DNA from: CAVSJO01 sp963728445
Lineage (GTDB): Bacteria; Gemmatimonadota; Gemmatimonadetes; Longimicrobiales; RSA9
Reading direction: 5' to 3'
Assembly (NCBI GenBank): GCA_963728445.1
Contig: CAVSJO010000001.1
Location: 404,605 to 468,604, forward strand
Length of the DNA: 64,000 nt
This document shows positions 61,223 through 64,000 of this stretch, piece after piece. Under the pieces are notes generated by a model. That model ran no database searches. It was not told the DNA's origin and saw only the letters and a program-made list of their open reading frames with translations. Within the stretch, counting starts at the first letter, position 1; the number at the start of each line of letters is the position of its first letter. The position numbers and the translations under genes were made by a program.

Positions 61223-63985
61223 ATGACCCAGCAGACGGACCGTCTGAATACCGCCCTCGCGGGCCACTACCGCATCGTGCGACACCTCGGCGAAGGCGGC
61301 ATGGCGTCGGTGTACCTGTGCGCGGACCTGAAGCACGATCGCAACGTCGCCCTAAAGCTGCTCAAGCCGGAACTCTCCGCGGTGCTTGGCGGAGACCGGT
61401 TCGTGCAGGAGATCAAGACGACGGCGGCGCTCCAGCACCCGCACATCCTGCCGCTCTTCGATTCGGGCGTCGCGGACGGCCTGCTGTTCTACGTCATGCC
61501 GTTCATCGACGGCGAGACGCTGCGCGACAAGCTCGATCGCGAGTCGCAGCTCGGCGTGGACGAAGCGCTGCGGATCGCTCAGGAAGTGCTGGACGCGCTC
61601 CAGTACGCTCACGAGGCCGGCATCGTGCACCGGGACGTGAAGCCGGAGAACATCCTGCTGCACGGCGGCCATGCGATGGTCGCGGACTTCGGGATCGCGC
61701 TCGCGGTGAGCGCGGCGGCCGGCGGGCGAATGACGGAGACCGGGCTCTCGCTCGGGACGCCCCACTACATGAGCCCGGAGCAGGCGACGGCGGAGACGGA
61801 GATCACCCCGCGCAGCGATGTCTACTCGCTGGCGAGCGTGCTGTACGAGATGCTGGCCGGCCATCCGCCTCACGTGGGCGGACCCGCGCAGCAGGTCATC
61901 ATGCGCATCATCACCGAGCAGGCGCGGCCGGTGAGCGAGTTCCGCAGGAGCGTGCCCCCCAATGTGGTGGCGGCCCTCGAGAAGGCGCTCGAGAAGCTGC
62001 CCGCCGACCGGTTCGAGAGCGCGAAGGCGTTCAGCGATGCGCTGGCCAACCCAGCCTTCACGACGGCGGCGCCGGGCGCCGCCGCGGAGAGCAGAGGGCC
62101 AGGCCGGGCCCGCGTTCTCACGAGGCCGTTCATCGGCGTGTCGGCGCTTGCCGCCGCGGCCATCGCGGTCGTGCTCTGGGGGTGGTCGCGCCCCGTCGCG
62201 CAGCCCGAGGTCAGCCGATACCGCACGATGCTCTGGGACACGGCGCAGGTCGCGCCGGGATTGATCAGCACCGGCGTCGCCATCTCGCCGGACGGTGGCA
62301 CGGTGGTCTTCGTGGACAGCACGGCGGCGGGCCGTTTCCTCTTCGCCAAGCAGCGCGATCAGCTCGAGGCCACCGTTCTGAGCGGCACGGACAACGTGGC
62401 GGGGGCGCCGAGGTTTTCGCCCGACGGGGCCTGGATCGCGTTCGTCACGAGCGATGGAAAGGTGAAGAAGGTGCCTCGGGGGGGTGGGGCGTCGGTCGTC
62501 CTCGCAGATTCCGCCAGTACGGGGGTTATCCGATCCCTCGCGTGGCTCGATGGCGGCTCCATTCTTTACGTGGACGCGGGCTTTGGCCTGCGCGCAGTGG
62601 GACAGGATGGCGATTCCCTTCGTCAGGTCTGGAAAGCGCCGGATCTGGCGGATACGGCCCAGCGGGCGGTCGTCAGCGTAGCCGGCCTGCCGCGCGGGAA
62701 GAATGCGCTGATTGCCACCTGTACCAACGTGTGCGCCAGGAGCGACCTCCGGGTCCTCGACCTGGAGACGCTCGAGGCGACGATCCTCGTTCCTGACGTC
62801 CTCGCCGGCTGGGCGCTCCCCGGAGGGCTCGTGGCCTTCGTCCGCAAGGACGGCGGCGTGCTCGCTGCTCCGTTCGACGCGCGCGCGGCACGATTCGAGC
62901 GGCCTCCGACGCCGATGCTCGACGGGGTGCGCATCCCGAACTGCTGCGCAGTTGACGCCGCCGTCTCGGCCAACGGCACGCTGATCTACGTCGTGGGTCG
63001 GACGGCCTCCAGAACCAGGCCGTATCAGCCGGTCTGGGTCGCACGTCAGGGCTCGTCGGCCCCCATCGACACGGGGTGGACGCTCCCCATAACCCAGAAC
63101 TGCACGTGCAGCGGCGGCTTCACGCTGTCGCCGGATGGCAACCGTCTGGCTCTGACCGCCGAGCGCGTCGCCCTGTCCGGAAATGGCGACGTGTTCGTCA
63201 AGCAGCTCGACGCGGTTCCGTTCGCCCTGATGCCGCTCACCTTCGAGGGAGACGGAATCAGCCCCACGTGGACGGCGGACGGGCGCTCGGTGATCTACGC
63301 AGAGGACAAGGGTGACAACGACGTCGTGAGCTGGGTGGTCCGGCGCCGGGCGGACGGCACGGCGGGCGAGGACACGCTCCTGCCGCCGAGAGCCCGCAGC
63401 ATCATCGAGGTGGTCCCGACGCCGGACACCACGCAGTTCATCCTGCGCTACGACATCAGCGGCAGCGCGCGGGATATCGTGCTTGCGCACCGTGGCGACA
63501 CCACCACCACTCCCCTGGTGGCCGACCCCGGGTTCGCGGAGATCTTCCCGGCGCTCTCCCCGGACGGGCACTGGCTCGCCTACGCCTCCAACGAGACCGG
63601 GCGATACGAGGTGTACGTGCGGCCGTTCCCCGAGGTGAACGCCCGCCGCGTCCAGGTCTCGCAATCCGGCGGCACCGAGCCCCGCTGGGCGCACACCGGC
63701 CGCGAGCTCTTCTACCGGAACGGAACGGGCGCGCTCGTGGCCGCCAGCGTGGCTCCCGCCGCCGCGTTCACCCTCGGCGCTCAGACCGTCCTGTTCAACG
63801 CCGGTCCCTTCTTCTACGGCGACGCTTCGCGATCCTACGACGTTGCGCCGGGTGACCAGCGCTTCGTGTTCCTGCAAAAGGCAGGGCTGACGGACGCAGC
63901 TTCGTCTGCGCCGGACAAGCTGGTCGAAGTCGTGAACTGGGCAACGGAAGTGCGGGGGAAGCTCGAGGGCCAGGCGCCGAAGTAG
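61223..63985 (+). CDS. Ser/Thr protein kinase with C-terminal TolB-type propeller
   Basis: This 920-aa membrane-anchored kinase has an N-terminal Hanks-type domain: Gly-rich loop YRIVRHLGEGGMASVYL, ATP Lys in VALKLLKPEL, catalytic loop HRDVKPENILLH, DFG in VADFGIALA, and activation region GTPHYMSPEQAT. A membrane segment (FIGVSALAAAAIAVVLWGW) is near residue 310. The periplasmic part (about 340-915) is a TolB/WD40-like six-blade propeller with repeated units such as RFSPDGAWIAFVTSDGKVKK, FTLSPDGNRLALTAER, ALSPDGHWLAYASNE. The kinase likely responds to an external ligand bound by the propeller. Start ATG is the first after the stop region. The stop lies 15 bases from the window end. Confidence 0.93.
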   Translation: MTQQTDRLNTALAGHYRIVRHLGEGGMASVYLCADLKHDRNVALKLLKPELSAVLGGDRFVQEIKTTAALQHPHILPLFDSGVADGLLFYVMPFIDGETLRDKLDRESQLGVDEALRIAQEVLDALQYAHEAGIVHRDVKPENILLHGGHAMVADFGIALAVSAAAGGRMTETGLSLGTPHYMSPEQATAETEITPRSDVYSLASVLYEMLAGHPPHVGGPAQQVIMRIITEQARPVSEFRRSVPPNVVAALEKALEKLPADRFESAKAFSDALANPAFTTAAPGAAAESRGPGRARVLTRPFIGVSALAAAAIAVVLWGWSRPVAQPEVSRYRTMLWDTAQVAPGLISTGVAISPDGGTVVFVDSTAAGRFLFAKQRDQLEATVLSGTDNVAGAPRFSPDGAWIAFVTSDGKVKKVPRGGGASVVLADSASTGVIRSLAWLDGGSILYVDAGFGLRAVGQDGDSLRQVWKAPDLADTAQRAVVSVAGLPRGKNALIATCTNVCARSDLRVLDLETLEATILVPDVLAGWALPGGLVAFVRKDGGVLAAPFDARAARFERPPTPMLDGVRIPNCCAVDAAVSANGTLIYVVGRTASRTRPYQPVWVARQGSSAPIDTGWTLPITQNCTCSGGFTLSPDGNRLALTAERVALSGNGDVFVKQLDAVPFALMPLTFEGDGISPTWTADGRSVIYAEDKGDNDVVSWVVRRRADGTAGEDTLLPPRARSIIEVVPTPDTTQFILRYDISGSARDIVLAHRGDTTTTPLVADPGFAEIFPALSPDGHWLAYASNETGRYEVYVRPFPEVNARRVQVSQSGGTEPRWAHTGRELFYRNGTGALVAASVAPAAAFTLGAQTVLFNAGPFFYGDASRSYDVAPGDQRFVFLQKAGLTDAASSAPDKLVEVVNWATEVRGKLEGQAPK

Positions 63986-64000
63986 CCTGTGCGCGCTCCC

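Overview
The window is about 64 kb of very GC-rich, densely coding bacterial DNA. Several things point to Gemmatimonadota or a close relative: a Ser/Thr kinase fused to a TolB-type propeller, a TolB_N/TPR membrane protein, a SusC/SusD pair with a classical signal peptide, many secreted peptidases and very high GC. This is an inference from gene content, since no rRNA is present. Two conserved genes (RNase D and dihydroorotate dehydrogenase) carry single frameshifts in short G/C-rich runs. Some of these may be draft-sequence errors rather than biology.

Layout. 0-5 kb: an OPT-family transporter, then a secreted dipeptidyl-peptidase IV. 5-8 kb: a small lipoprotein, two uncharacterised proteins and a frameshifted RNase D, separated by GGCTGA/GGCTAA hexamer arrays. 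8-12.8 kb: a beta-lactamase-fold serine hydrolase, pyruvate kinase, an MBL-fold hydrolase, glucose-6-phosphate isomerase and a remnant of a class IV aminotransferase. 12.8-16.6 kb: a soluble histidine kinase with an NtrC-type sigma-54 activator, a YtxH protein and a YihY/BrkB membrane protein. 16.7-23 kb: a tightly overlapping run, smpB - amidase - pyrD (frameshifted) - pyrF - NTF2-like - mscS - cysS, then tRNA-Thr. 23.4-24.8 kb: a RES/Xre-type toxin-antitoxin pair and a degenerate squalene-cyclase-like ORF. 24.9-32.4 kb: accessory metabolism, comprising a truncated haemoglobin, a DinB protein, an unusual M20 peptidase-SRPBCC-cytosine deaminase fusion, a VOC protein, an APH-like kinase, a nucleoside-phosphorylase-like protein and a squalene/phytoene synthase.

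33-48.8 kb is the centrepiece. It is one long, translationally coupled operon: korA-korB-(unknown 338 aa)-rnfB-nifJ-rnfC-rnfD-rnfG-rnfE-rnfA-(53-aa Cys-rich membrane protein)-apbE-(Zn ribbon). It places two 2-oxoacid:ferredoxin oxidoreductases inside a complete Rnf cluster. The nifJ product (1709 aa) is far longer than ordinary PFORs and carries its own C-terminal ferredoxin-like domain. The simplest reading is a module that passes low-potential electrons from 2-oxoacid oxidation into an ion-pumping Rnf complex, with ApbE flavinylating RnfD and RnfG.

48.8-64 kb is an outer-surface and secretion region. It holds a subtilisin-like lipoprotein, a SusD/SusC pair, a lipoprotein, the TolB_N/TPR protein, a DUF4377 lipoprotein, an astacin-like peptidase with PKD domains, tRNA-Gly and the Ser/Thr kinase. 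Together with the OPT transporter and DPP IV this suggests an organism living partly on peptides. No integrase, transposase, prophage, CRISPR array or rRNA operon was seen.
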